A DNA stretch of 48,347 nucleotides, taken from contig DHCY01000017.1 in the NCBI GenBank assembly GCA_002399085.1, positions 4,511 to 52,857 of the forward strand. Reading direction: 5' to 3'. Source of the DNA: Anaerolineaceae bacterium UBA4890 (lineage in GTDB: Bacteria > Chloroflexota > Anaerolineae > Anaerolineales > Anaerolineaceae). Shown one piece after another: positions 8,279 through 16,320 of this stretch. The translations under genes were made by a program, and so were the position numbers. Below the pieces are notes generated by a model. It had not been told where the DNA came from. It was given only the letters and a program-made list of their open reading frames with translations, and ran no database searches. Within the stretch, counting starts at the first letter, position 1. Every line of letters starts with the position of its first letter.

Positions 8279-9580
8279 ATGCCAGTTTACCTAAACATCA
8301 TCCTCATTTTTGTGCTTTTCTTTTTCAACGCAATTTTTGCCATGTACGAGATCGCCATGGTCTCGGCTCGCCGCACGCGCCTGCATCAACGCGCAGAAGA
8401 TGGACAGCATGGCGCCGCGGTAGCGCTGAAGTTGCAAAACGACCCCAACCAGGAATACCTTTCTGCTGTTCAGATCATGATCACCCTCATCGATACACTG
8501 GCAGGTGGTATCGGTGGTGGTATGCTGGCTGCTCCCCTGGCGGACGTTTTGAGGAGGGTCAGTTTTCTCGCGCCAATTGCCGACACATTAGCCTTTATTT
8601 CCGTGGTGGTGATGATCACCTACTTTTCCATTGTGCTCGGCGAGCTCATTCCCAAGCGCATTGCTGTGAGCAAACCTGAAAATGTGGTCACCCAGCTTTC
8701 CCCAATCATAAACGGTCTCACGGTTGCCCTAACCCCGCTCATCAGGCTGTTGAGCGCGTCCACCAATCTTGGTATCAAGGTCTTTAACATCGACATTACC
8801 AAGGAGCCTTATATTACCGAAGAAGAACTGAAAGGCTACATTCAGGAAGGTCGTCAGACCGGCGTTTTCGACGAAGCTGAAGAAGTCATGGTTGATGGTG
8901 TTTTTCGCTTCAGCGAGCGCCGGGTGGATGCCATTATGACGCCGCACACCGAATTGGATTGGCTCGATCTGAACGACGGTCGTGAAGTGATGGTACGTGA
9001 GATGCTCGAAAGCCCTTATTCTCGTCTTCCTGTTGCCGAAGGTGACCTCGACCGTATCATTGGTATCGTTAACGCCAAGGACCTGATGGGCGTCAACCTG
9101 TTTTCTGAAGATTTCGACATTCGGGATTATGTCAAAGTGCCCATGTTCTTCCCTGGGAACATGAAAGCGGTCAAGGCTTTTGAGGATTTTCGCTCAACCG
9201 GCATTCACCAGGCAATTGTCATGGATGAATTCGGCGGGGTGGAAGGCATGGTCACACTTTACGACGTGCTCGAATCGATTGTGGGCGACATCCCACAAGA
9301 CGAGTTCGACACAGAAGTCGAAATCGAAGAGCAAATAGATGGATCCCTGCTGGTGGACGGGTTGCTTCCGATTGATGTAGTAAAAGATAAATTGAATGTC
9401 GAATATCTGCCAGAGGAATTTAAGGCGGGCTATCAGACGCTCAGCGGTTTCGTCATGAACCAGATGGGTAAAATTCCCAGGGTCGGTCAGGGCTTTGAAT
9501 GGGAAGGTTTCACCTTCAAGGTTGTTGAAATGGACGGTCACCGGGTCGAGCGCGTCCAGATCTCAAAGACAAGCGGCTGA
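8279..9580 (+). CDS. CNNM/CorC-type membrane protein (hemolysin family), copy 2
   Basis: A 433-residue paralogue of the preceding gene, collinear over its length. It has the DUF21 membrane domain (FAMYEIAMVSARR, then SIVLGELIPKRIAVSKPE), a CBS pair (RRVDAIMTPHTELDWL and QAIVMDEFGGVEGMVTLYDVLE) and a CorC_HlyC domain (FTFKVVEMDGHRVERVQI). The sequences have clearly diverged, so the tandem duplication is old. The pair could form a heteromer or divide ion specificity; neither can be decided from sequence. The gene ends 8 bp before the converging methyltransferase stop, without an obvious terminator. Confidence 0.9.
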   Translation: MPVYLNIILIFVLFFFNAIFAMYEIAMVSARRTRLHQRAEDGQHGAAVALKLQNDPNQEYLSAVQIMITLIDTLAGGIGGGMLAAPLADVLRRVSFLAPIADTLAFISVVVMITYFSIVLGELIPKRIAVSKPENVVTQLSPIINGLTVALTPLIRLLSASTNLGIKVFNIDITKEPYITEEELKGYIQEGRQTGVFDEAEEVMVDGVFRFSERRVDAIMTPHTELDWLDLNDGREVMVREMLESPYSRLPVAEGDLDRIIGIVNAKDLMGVNLFSEDFDIRDYVKVPMFFPGNMKAVKAFEDFRSTGIHQAIVMDEFGGVEGMVTLYDVLESIVGDIPQDEFDTEVEIEEQIDGSLLVDGLLPIDVVKDKLNVEYLPEEFKAGYQTLSGFVMNQMGKIPRVGQGFEWEGFTFKVVEMDGHRVERVQISKTSG

Positions 9581-9588
9581 AGAAAAAA

Positions 9589-10473
9589 CTACGCCGACCA
9601 GCGCGTGTAAATCGCGTGTGAAAGCACGTTGCCGGCGCTTTCGTCAACCGTAATCAACTCGCCGCTTTCCAATTTGCCTCTTTTACCAACGATTTGCTCA
9701 ACCGCCTGATGGGTAACAACCGCAGACGCCGTGATGGCGTAGGCAGTCATGATTAAAAATTTCGCGTCTTTCGCCAAAATGCTCTGGCTGGCTTCGATCA
9801 GTTCAGGAATCCGCTTGAAGAAATCCCACACTTCACCGCTGGAACCCCTGCCAAATTTGGGTGGGTCCATTACGATTCCCTGGTACGTACTGCCCCGCCG
9901 CCCTTCGCGTTTGACGAATTTGAGCGCGTCTTCGGCGATCCAGCGCACTGGCTTATCCTGCAGTTTTGAGAGCCTGGTGTTCTGATTTGCCCAGGTTATG
10001 GCATGTTTGGATGAATCAACATGCGTAACTTCTGCGCCAGCCGCGGCACCTGCCAGTGTGGCAGCACCGGAATAGCCAAACAAGTTCAGCATGCGGAAAG
10101 GCTTTTTGCTGCCTTCGATTTGGGCTCTCAACCAGTCCCAATGCGTCGCCTGCTCAGGGAATATGCCAACATGCCGCGAAGAAGATAGCTGCAACTGGAA
10201 CCTCAAGTCTTTGTAAGTGATCATCCACGACTTATCCATCGGGTTCAAAATATTCCATTTTCCGCCGTATTCCTGTTTTTCCTCAACCAGGATCGCGTTG
10301 GCTTTTTTCCATTCACTTGGAGCCAGGCTTGTCCGCCAGATTGCCTGCGGGCGCGGGCGAATAAGCAGGTAGTCCCCAAAGCGTTCCAGCGTTTTGCCAT
10401 CACCGCTGTCGAGCAATTGGTAATCTTTCCAGTCTGGGGAAGGTGTCAGGACGATGTTGTTTGGCAGGCTCAT
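9589..10473 (-). CDS. Class I SAM-dependent methyltransferase, RlmI/RlmK-like
   Basis: The 294-residue protein has a short N-terminal beta domain (GDYLLIRPRPQAIW), then FPEQATHWDWL, the SAM motif MLNLFGYSGAATLAGAAAGAEVTHVD (about residues 128-153), DALKFVKR, and the catalytic-type motif IVMDPPKFGRG. The combination resembles the RlmI/RlmK group that methylates 23S rRNA. It lacks an N-terminal PUA domain, so the exact target is uncertain. It lies 15 nt downstream of the UbiA-like gene on the same strand and is probably in its transcript. Confidence 0.78.
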   Translation of the reverse strand: MSLPNNIVLTPSPDWKDYQLLDSGDGKTLERFGDYLLIRPRPQAIWRTSLAPSEWKKANAILVEEKQEYGGKWNILNPMDKSWMITYKDLRFQLQLSSSRHVGIFPEQATHWDWLRAQIEGSKKPFRMLNLFGYSGAATLAGAAAGAEVTHVDSSKHAITWANQNTRLSKLQDKPVRWIAEDALKFVKREGRRGSTYQGIVMDPPKFGRGSSGEVWDFFKRIPELIEASQSILAKDAKFLIMTAYAITASAVVTHQAVEQIVGKRGKLESGELITVDESAGNVLSHAIYTRWSA

Positions 10474-10488
10474 AAGTTCTCGCTAACT

Positions 10489-11331
10489 TTAATATGGTTT
10501 GATAAAAATGAGAATTAAATATACCAGAAATGAAATCACACCAGAGACCTCAAACACCTTGAGCAGGTAAAGCGGCTGCAGCGTGTTGGGTTCGTGCTGT
10601 GATGAATGACTTACGCTCAATTGTACCGCCGCCAGGAACGCCCATAGAGCGATCACCCAGAATGGCAGCGGTCTCAACAAGAAGAAGGTTAGTAAAGCAG
10701 AAACGAGCAGCGACGCGCCGAAAATGATTCTCCAGAAGCCAGTCGTCGGATGCTGCGGATGGGCAACGCGGATTTCTTCAACTCTGATGAGAAGGTAGTA
10801 ACTGACAACAAACAACATCGGGAAAAGGATTTCGACCGTGTTGGGGCGCGCCTGGGTGGCGATTATGCTGTTGAGGAAGAAAATACCGCCGTAGAGAAAA
10901 TGACGCTGATTGAATCCAAGAAACAGGCGGTTGGAAAAGCGGATGTTCGGGTGAAAAAGCGCCAGCGTGAGCACCACCGAAACCATCGTGAGCACAATGT
11001 TCAATCGGTTCAATAAAAATGAAGCAATAACTGCCAGGGACAGGCTGAGGTAAACCCCGATTCGAGCCGCGCGCAAGCTTACCAACCCTGCAGAGATTGG
11101 GTTCGGGTCTGATTTGGAAGGTGAAAAGGCATCTTCGGGCGCGTTGCTGATGTGTTTATAAATTTGGGCGAAACTGAAAATCGCCAGGTTGCCAGCAATG
11201 CTTACGCCGATTGCGAGAAACACCGGTATTTCCGGCACCAGGCTGCCCATCAGGCTGCAAAAAAGCACAAAAGGCAATCCTTCAGGGAAGCCTAAGAGCT
11301 GAAGGTAAGCAATCCAACGATTACGTTTCAT
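10489..11331 (-). CDS. UbiA-like prenyltransferase-family membrane protein (divergent)
   Basis: The 280-residue polytopic protein has eight or nine predicted helices. Between helices 2 and 3 it carries ISNAPEDAFSPSKSDPNPISAG, matching the position and spacing of the first UbiA motif (ND..D....D..NRP..SG), which binds Mg-diphosphate of the prenyl substrate. The second Asp-rich motif is weak (RVEEIRVAHPQHPTTG). UbiA enzymes attach prenyl chains to aromatic acceptors; with the motif degenerated, activity and substrate are uncertain. A TATACT box 10 nt before the ATG suggests a nearly leaderless mRNA. Confidence 0.55.
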   Translation of the reverse strand: MKRNRWIAYLQLLGFPEGLPFVLFCSLMGSLVPEIPVFLAIGVSIAGNLAIFSFAQIYKHISNAPEDAFSPSKSDPNPISAGLVSLRAARIGVYLSLSLAVIASFLLNRLNIVLTMVSVVLTLALFHPNIRFSNRLFLGFNQRHFLYGGIFFLNSIIATQARPNTVEILFPMLFVVSYYLLIRVEEIRVAHPQHPTTGFWRIIFGASLLVSALLTFFLLRPLPFWVIALWAFLAAVQLSVSHSSQHEPNTLQPLYLLKVFEVSGVISFLVYLILIFIKPY

Positions 11332-11341
11332 GTTTAGAATG

Positions 11342-11347
11342 AGTATA
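11342..11347 (-). promoter_or_regulatory. -10 box of the UbiA-like gene
   Basis: TATACT on the minus strand, separated from the ATG at 11331 by 10 nt. No clear -35 box. Confidence 0.4.
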
Positions 11348-11532
11348 CCATTTCAGTGTAGGCGAGACCTGCCGCGATCTCCCGTGATCGCAAGGAAGGA
11401 TATCCATTCTTCTGCGTGGGCATAGCAACCCGCCCCGGCAAAGTCATGCCTGTTCGACTGCCCCGAAAACACCTGATTTTCGCCCAAATAACGTTTCTGG
11501 CGTTAGAATTGCCCTATTGAAAAGGAGAGCAA

Positions 11533-12687
11533 ATGGACTTTGACTTATTTATCGACCGTAAACCAACCGAAAGCTTAAAATGGAATTGTTACCCCGATGA
11601 CGTGCTGCCTCTGTGGGTGGCAGATACAGATTTTCGCTGCCCGCCAGCCGTGATGGAAGCGCTGCACAAACGCGTTGACCATGGCATTTTCGGCTATGGA
11701 ATGCCGCCCGAAGGGCTCGACCAGGTGGTCATCGACCGCTTCAAGCGCCTCTATGATTGGCAGGTCACCCCCGACCAAATTGGCTACGTTCCGGGTATCG
11801 TTACTGGTTTCACCCTTATACTGCGAGCGCTTTGCGAAAAAGGCGATGCGGTCATCTTCCAAACCCCCGCCTACCCTCCCTTTATCGGTTCACCAAAAGC
11901 TTCCGGTTTGATTGGCATTCAAAATCCGATGTACCTCGACGCAGAGGGGGTTTATCGCATCGATTTTGACCTCTTCGAACGTCAGATCATTGATAATGAA
12001 GTCAGAATATACATATTGTGCAACCCCCAGAACCCCACTGGCAGGGTTTTCAACAAAGAAGAACTTCTCAGGTTAGCCGAAATTTGCCTGCGCCACAATG
12101 TGACCATTTGCTCCGACGAAATTCATTGTGACATTCTCTTTGAAAACCGCACCCACATCCCCATTGCTTCTCTTGACCCCGAGATTTCGAAACAAACCGC
12201 CACATTTATGGCACCCAGCAAAACTTACAACATTGCCGGCTTACACGCTTCGGTTGCCGTGATCCAGGATGAAGCCATGCGAAAGGCATTTCAGGATTAC
12301 AAGTCCTACCTCATCAGCAGCCCCGGTGTGCTGGCAATGGTAGCCGCCAAGGCAGCCTATGAGCATGGTGATGAATGGCTGCGCGAGCAGACCACGTATC
12401 TGCAGGCAAATCGCGACCTTATCGGAGAGCTGATTGATACTGGAAAACTGTCTGGTATTACCTGGAGCAAACCCGAAGGCACCTTCTTGGCATGGCTCGA
12501 TTGCCGCCAATTGGGCATCAAAGGCAATGCCCAGCAGTACTTTATGGACCAGGCAAAAGTCTGCCTTAACGATGGCTGCGCCTTTGGCGACGCTGGCGAG
12601 GGCTTCTTGCGGCTCAACTTTGGCTGCACCCGGGCAGTCTTACAACAGGGGCTTGACCAGATCGCGGACGCCATTCGAAAAATTTGA
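11533..12687 (+). CDS. MalY/PatB family PLP-dependent lyase/aminotransferase
   Basis: The 384-residue fold-type I PLP enzyme has PLWVADTDFRCPPAV near the N-terminus, VPGIVTGFTLILRAL, ILCNPQNPTGRVF (PLP-binding Asn), CSDEIHCDILF (Asp that contacts the pyridine nitrogen), the lysine segment APSKTYNIAGL (Lys about 236) and RLNFGCTRAVL with the carboxylate-binding Arg. These are characteristic of MalY/PatB cystathionine beta-lyases, which cleave C-S bonds and sometimes act as regulators. An AAGGAGAG Shine-Dalgarno fixes the start. It is a single gene. Confidence 0.88.
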   Translation: MDFDLFIDRKPTESLKWNCYPDDVLPLWVADTDFRCPPAVMEALHKRVDHGIFGYGMPPEGLDQVVIDRFKRLYDWQVTPDQIGYVPGIVTGFTLILRALCEKGDAVIFQTPAYPPFIGSPKASGLIGIQNPMYLDAEGVYRIDFDLFERQIIDNEVRIYILCNPQNPTGRVFNKEELLRLAEICLRHNVTICSDEIHCDILFENRTHIPIASLDPEISKQTATFMAPSKTYNIAGLHASVAVIQDEAMRKAFQDYKSYLISSPGVLAMVAAKAAYEHGDEWLREQTTYLQANRDLIGELIDTGKLSGITWSKPEGTFLAWLDCRQLGIKGNAQQYFMDQAKVCLNDGCAFGDAGEGFLRLNFGCTRAVLQQGLDQIADAIRKI

Positions 12688-12713
12688 AATCAAGCATCGT
12701 AGCGTACGGTACA

Positions 12714-12770
12714 GAACGGACACCGGCCGTTCCTTTTCTGACTCTGTACGGAACGGACACTGGACGTTCC
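12714..12770. repeat. Two related hairpin repeats after the MalY-type gene
   Basis: Two imperfect copies of a palindromic unit: GAACGG (12714-12719) pairs with CCGTTC (12727-12732), and GGAACG (12750-12755) pairs with CGTTCC (12765-12770). Both are followed by T-rich bases and could end the upstream transcript. Confidence 0.5.
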
Positions 12771-12821
12771 TCTAGCCTTGCGCAAAGCAATCTGATGCTT
12801 CCCAACCCCTGACAAAAAATA

Positions 12822-12847
12822 AAAAGCCAGCTCAACAGCTGGCTTTT
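12822..12847. terminator. Intrinsic terminator of the cold-shock gene
   Basis: A perfect 11-bp stem (12822-12832 with 12837-12847) with loop CAAC, symmetrical with A and T runs. It lies directly behind the minus-strand csp stop. Confidence 0.85.
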
Positions 12848-12866
12848 ACTTATTAAAGGGATTCCC

Positions 12867-13082
12867 CTATTCTTCTACCACCACAACGTTTGCGGCTTGC
12901 TTTCCACGTGGGCCGTCCTCGATGGTAAATTCAACTTTTTGTCCTTCTTTCAGGCGCTTGTAGCCTTCCATCTGGATGGCGGAAAAGTGGACAAAGACAT
13001 CCTCACCATTTTCCAACCCGATAAATCCGAACCCTTTGGGGGCGCTGAACCATTTGATGGTTCCTTGTGTTCTTTCTGACAT
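12867..13082 (-). CDS. Cold-shock domain protein (CspA family)
   Basis: A 71-residue single-stranded nucleic-acid-binding protein and RNA chaperone. It contains RNP1-like KGFGFIG and RNP2-like VFVHFSAI, plus GTIKWFSAPKG at the N-terminus and KQAANVVVVEE at the end. The length equals the standard cold-shock domain. It is monocistronic between its own promoter and terminator, with a 5' leader of about 45 nt. Confidence 0.95.
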   Translation of the reverse strand: MSERTQGTIKWFSAPKGFGFIGLENGEDVFVHFSAIQMEGYKRLKEGQKVEFTIEDGPRGKQAANVVVVEE

Positions 13083-13133
13083 TTCTTACTCAACTTTCTG
13101 AATACTAATACTTACCTCAAATCAAGGCGATTT

Positions 13134-13162
13134 AATTTATCACTTCATCAGACATCCGTCAA
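13134..13162 (-). promoter_or_regulatory. Promoter of the cold-shock gene
   Basis: TTGACG (13162-13157), a 17-nt spacer and TAAATT (13139-13134) on the minus strand. Confidence 0.65.
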
Positions 13163-13269
13163 GGTATCTATTTTTTCACCAGCCCTTTGCTGGTTTTCAC
13201 AACTTGCCCGAACATCGTGCAGAATCGCCAGTTTTGAATACTTTCATTAATTCCTGGTGCTGCGGAAGG

Positions 13270-13275
13270 TATAAT
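13270..13275 (+). promoter_or_regulatory. -10 box of the SAM methyltransferase gene
   Basis: A perfect TATAAT 20 nt before the ATG at 13296; no good -35 box. Confidence 0.5.
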
Positions 13276-13295
13276 TAGTCTGAAAAGGTAAAAAG

Positions 13296-14153
13296 ATGTT
13301 CGATTCCTCAACTTATCGCAACGACCCACAGTACCTCAACGCCAACCAATACCGCGATTCAGGTAATTTGTCATCCCGAATTCAAATCCACCAAAAGTTC
13401 AGCACCGGGCAGCAACCCTGGAATGACTTTATCTTTGAATTAGCCGCTCTCAAACCTGGCGCAAGAGTGTTGGAACTTGGCTGTGGCTCCGCTGCACTCT
13501 GGCGTTCTGTGGTGAATCGGGTTTCCGAGAGCACCCAAATCACACTGACAGATTTTTCACTGGGAATGATTAAAGACGCCGCCGATTCTTTGGGAAGGGA
13601 CACTCGCTTCCAATTTGTTTGCATGGATAGCATGAACATCACCTTCATGCCAGCTACTTTTGACCTGGTCATCGCCAACCACATGCTCTATCATTTGCCC
13701 AGCGTTTCCCAAGCGCTCAGGCAGATATCTGCCTTGCTTCTCCCGGAAGGCAAATTCATGGCTGCTACCAATGGTCCTGAACACATGCTCGACCTGGACA
13801 TCTTACTCGCGAAGTTCTCCCGCAAACTTGAAATAGGTCACAGAATGTCCAGCGGGTTCAACCTCCTCAATGGAGAGAGACAACTCAGAGAATTCTTCAC
13901 TGATATCGAATTGCACCTTTACACCAGCGATCTGTGGGTCACTAACGCACAATTGCTGACCAACTATGCCTACTCTACACCCCTGGTGAAGGAAATGATG
14001 GGTGATGAAGGCAGGAAGGAAATGACGGCCTTCTTCCAACGCCGCATCGATCACTACGGCGGGATTTCCATCCGAAAACAGACTGGCGTTTACCTGTCGA
14101 AAAATCCAATGTCAAAGCCCTCCCTCGGGGGAGGGTCCGCGAAGCGGGGGTGA
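13296..14153 (+). CDS. Class I SAM-dependent methyltransferase (UbiE/Methyltransf_11 type)
   Basis: The 285-residue protein has the SAM site ARVLELGCGSAALW (about residues 54-67), ITLTDFSLGMI, the acidic-loop segment FVCMDSMNITF and FDLVIANHMLYHLPSV, the usual post-motif order of small-molecule methyltransferases. The acceptor is unknown. The last 12 codons (SLGGGSAKRG at the end) and the stop codon are supplied by a dispersed palindromic repeat at 14118-14156, so the native C-terminus has probably been replaced. AAAGGTAAAAAG before the ATG is a weak Shine-Dalgarno. Confidence 0.82.
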   Translation: MFDSSTYRNDPQYLNANQYRDSGNLSSRIQIHQKFSTGQQPWNDFIFELAALKPGARVLELGCGSAALWRSVVNRVSESTQITLTDFSLGMIKDAADSLGRDTRFQFVCMDSMNITFMPATFDLVIANHMLYHLPSVSQALRQISALLLPEGKFMAATNGPEHMLDLDILLAKFSRKLEIGHRMSSGFNLLNGERQLREFFTDIELHLYTSDLWVTNAQLLTNYAYSTPLVKEMMGDEGRKEMTAFFQRRIDHYGGISIRKQTGVYLSKNPMSKPSLGGGSAKRG

Positions 14154-14156
14154 GGG
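14118..14156 (+). repeat. Solo copy of the two-hairpin palindromic repeat
   Basis: The last 28 nt of this unit (14128-14155) match those at 19935-19962 at 26 of 28 positions. Each unit has a CCCTC...GAGGG hairpin, a CCGC...GCGG hairpin and a GTGAGG tail. Here it overlaps the 3' end of the methyltransferase gene. Confidence 0.85.
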
Positions 14157-14162
14157 TTACTT

Positions 14163-14200
14163 AGCTGATAGTTGATAGCTGATAGCTCATAGCTGATAGC
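14163..14200. repeat. AGCTGATAG/AGCTCATAG short-unit repeat
   Basis: Tandem near-copies of a 9-10-nt unit (AGCTGATAGT, TGATAGCTGA, AGCTCATAGC) between the methyltransferase and uppP ends. The same unit recurs at 46075, 47822 and 47967. Confidence 0.75.
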
Positions 14201-14221
14201 GGTTTCTCACGCTCTCCCGCT

Positions 14222-15043
14222 TTACCTGATTACAGAAACAATCAGCGTCACTGCAGAAATAACCACACAATAAATCGCAAATCCATAAAAACTGTTCTTC
14301 TTGACGTAATTCAGCAGCCAGCGGATCGACAAGTAACCAATTAAGCCGGCAACCAAGAAGCCAACCACCAGCGTTGGCAAAAAGTCGAGGAAGAATTCAG
14401 CTTGCACCAGGTCGATGACAGAGAGCAAGCCGGCTGCCAGCATGATCGGGATCGAGAGTAAAAAAGAGAATCTCGCAGCCGCTTCGCGGGTATAGCCTTT
14501 CAATAGCCCGCCAGAAATGGTCGCGCCCGAACGAGAGATCCCGGGGAAGATTGCCAGCGCCTGGAAGACGCCCACGATCAGTGTGTCTTGCCAGGTCAAT
14601 TCATCCAGGCTCTTCTCCTTTTTTGAAAAGAGTTCCGCCAAAACCAGTAAAGCAGCCGTGCCCAGGAGCAAAATTGCCGTGATCACCGGGCTGTCGAAGA
14701 CCGCTTCAACACGATCCTTGAGCAGCAAGCCAGCCAAACCTGCGGGGATGGTGCCCAAAACGATCCACCAACCCAACCGGCTGTCAGCCTCTTTGAGCGG
14801 TGCCTTCACCTTGATCCCATCGAAAACCGCTCTGACAATTGCTACCAGGTCCGACCAGAAATAGAATATCACCGCCACCAGCGTGCCCAGTTGAATCAAA
14901 ACGTTAAACACAAAAGCCCTGTCGGGGTCGAGCGTCCAGTTGAACAAGTACGGAACGATCACGAGATGGGCAGAAGAAGAAATGGGCAAAAATTCGGTCA
15001 AACCTTGGACGATACCTAAAATGATAGCCTGGATAAAATTCAT
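14222..15043 (-). CDS. uppP: Undecaprenyl-diphosphatase
   Basis: UppP dephosphorylates undecaprenyl diphosphate to recycle the lipid carrier of peptidoglycan and other envelope polymers. The 273-residue polytopic protein has both signature motifs: GIVQGLTEFLPISSSAHL near the N-terminus (catalytic Glu and Ser cluster) and FPGISRSGATISGGLL around residue 166. The length is typical. Its ATG shares one base with the stop of tgt (TAATG), so translation is coupled. Confidence 0.95.
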   Translation of the reverse strand: MNFIQAIILGIVQGLTEFLPISSSAHLVIVPYLFNWTLDPDRAFVFNVLIQLGTLVAVIFYFWSDLVAIVRAVFDGIKVKAPLKEADSRLGWWIVLGTIPAGLAGLLLKDRVEAVFDSPVITAILLLGTAALLVLAELFSKKEKSLDELTWQDTLIVGVFQALAIFPGISRSGATISGGLLKGYTREAAARFSFLLSIPIMLAAGLLSVIDLVQAEFFLDFLPTLVVGFLVAGLIGYLSIRWLLNYVKKNSFYGFAIYCVVISAVTLIVSVIR

Positions 15044-16170
15044 TATTTCCTCTTTGGTGTACGGGGGATATTGAGCCTTGCCATCGCCTGATCCGCAAAA
15101 GCTTCTAAACGACCTTCAATGATCGCCTGGCGCAGGTCGCGTGCCAACTGAAGCAGCGTGTGCAGGTTGTGAATCGATAGCAGCGTGGCTGCCAGCATCT
15201 CTTTGGCGACGATCAGGTGGCGCAGATAGGCGCGGGTGAAGGTGCGGCAGGTGTAGCAGCTGCATTCCTCATCGATCGGTCGGGTGTCTTCCGCGAAAGT
15301 TGCGTTCATCAGGTTCAGCCTGCCAAACATCGTCATTGCGCTGTTGTGGCGTGCCAGGCGGGTGGGCAAAACGCAGTCGAAGATGTCGATTCCGCGCAAA
15401 ACGCCTTCGATCAGGTCTTCCGGCGTGCCCACACCCATCAGGTAGCGCGGTTTGTCTGGAGATAAAACCTGGTTGCAAACTTCGATGGCGTGATACATCT
15501 CGGTTTTGGTTTCGCCAACTGAAAGCCCACCGATGGCATGCCCAGGAAAGCCCATAGCGTTGATGGTCTCTGCCGATCTTTCGCGCAGGTCATCAAAAAT
15601 ACCACCCTGCACGATACCGAAAAGCGCCTGGTCGTCGCGTGTTTTTGCGTCCAGGCAGCGCTGCGCCCAGCGGTGGGTGCGTTCCATCGCTTGTTCAACG
15701 TAGGCGCGGTTGTTGGGGTCAGAGCATTCGTCGAACGCCATAATGATATCCGCACCCAGGTTTTCCTGGATTTTGATGGAGCTTTCCGGCGTCAGGCGCT
15801 TCATCGAGCCATCGATGTGCGATTTGAATGTGACCCCGTCTTCATCCACCTTGCGCGTATCAGACAACGAGAAAACCTGGAATCCGCCCGAATCGGTCAG
15901 CATCGGTTTGTGCCACTGCATAAACTCGTGCAGCCCGCCCATTTTGGCAACCAGTTCGTCGCCAGGGCGCAAAAAGAGGTGGTAGGTATTGGCAAGCACC
16001 AATGTCGCGCCCAGCGCGTCCAGTTGGGCAGGCGTGATCGATTTTACAGTTGCCTGGGTGCCAACCGGGGCAAAAACCGGAGTCTGTAAAACGCCGTGGA
16101 GGGTGGTAAATTCGCCAGAACGGGCACCGCCATCTTCAGCCAGAATTTTATAATCGAAATTGTTGCTCAT
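15043..16170 (-). CDS. tgt: tRNA-guanine transglycosylase (queuine tRNA-ribosyltransferase)
   Basis: Tgt exchanges the wobble guanine of Asp, Asn, His and Tyr tRNAs for preQ1 on the way to queuosine. The 375-residue protein has LTDSGGFQVFSL (active-site Asp), the second nucleophile region GGLSVGETK, and the zinc site CSCYTCRTFTRAYLRHL near residue 305. The length matches bacterial Tgt. It is the first gene before uppP. TATAAT ends 14 nt before the ATG. Confidence 0.96.
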   Translation of the reverse strand: MSNNFDYKILAEDGGARSGEFTTLHGVLQTPVFAPVGTQATVKSITPAQLDALGATLVLANTYHLFLRPGDELVAKMGGLHEFMQWHKPMLTDSGGFQVFSLSDTRKVDEDGVTFKSHIDGSMKRLTPESSIKIQENLGADIIMAFDECSDPNNRAYVEQAMERTHRWAQRCLDAKTRDDQALFGIVQGGIFDDLRERSAETINAMGFPGHAIGGLSVGETKTEMYHAIEVCNQVLSPDKPRYLMGVGTPEDLIEGVLRGIDIFDCVLPTRLARHNSAMTMFGRLNLMNATFAEDTRPIDEECSCYTCRTFTRAYLRHLIVAKEMLAATLLSIHNLHTLLQLARDLRQAIIEGRLEAFADQAMARLNIPRTPKRK

Positions 16171-16184
16171 TTGACTCTGTTTTA

Positions 16185-16190
16185 ATTATA
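16185..16190 (-). promoter_or_regulatory. -10 box of tgt-uppP
   Basis: A perfect TATAAT on the minus strand 14 nt before the tgt ATG; the -35 region is unremarkable. Confidence 0.5.
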
Positions 16191-16245
16191 GATAATATCC
16201 TTTAAAAAAACCTTCAGCAATTGTACCTGTAATGGGGAGATTACT

Positions 16246-16317
16246 GTAGGGGCGATGCATTCTTAAAACAAAGACTCGATTGCATACAATGTCTGCCGAG
16301 GGATGCATCGCCCCTAC
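16246..16317. repeat. 15-bp inverted repeat, MITE-like
   Basis: GTAGGGGCGATGCAT (16246-16260) recurs as its exact reverse complement at 16303-16317, with 42 nt between. No gene lies inside. It can fold into a long hairpin or be a tiny non-autonomous element. Confidence 0.8.
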
Positions 16318-16320
16318 GAT

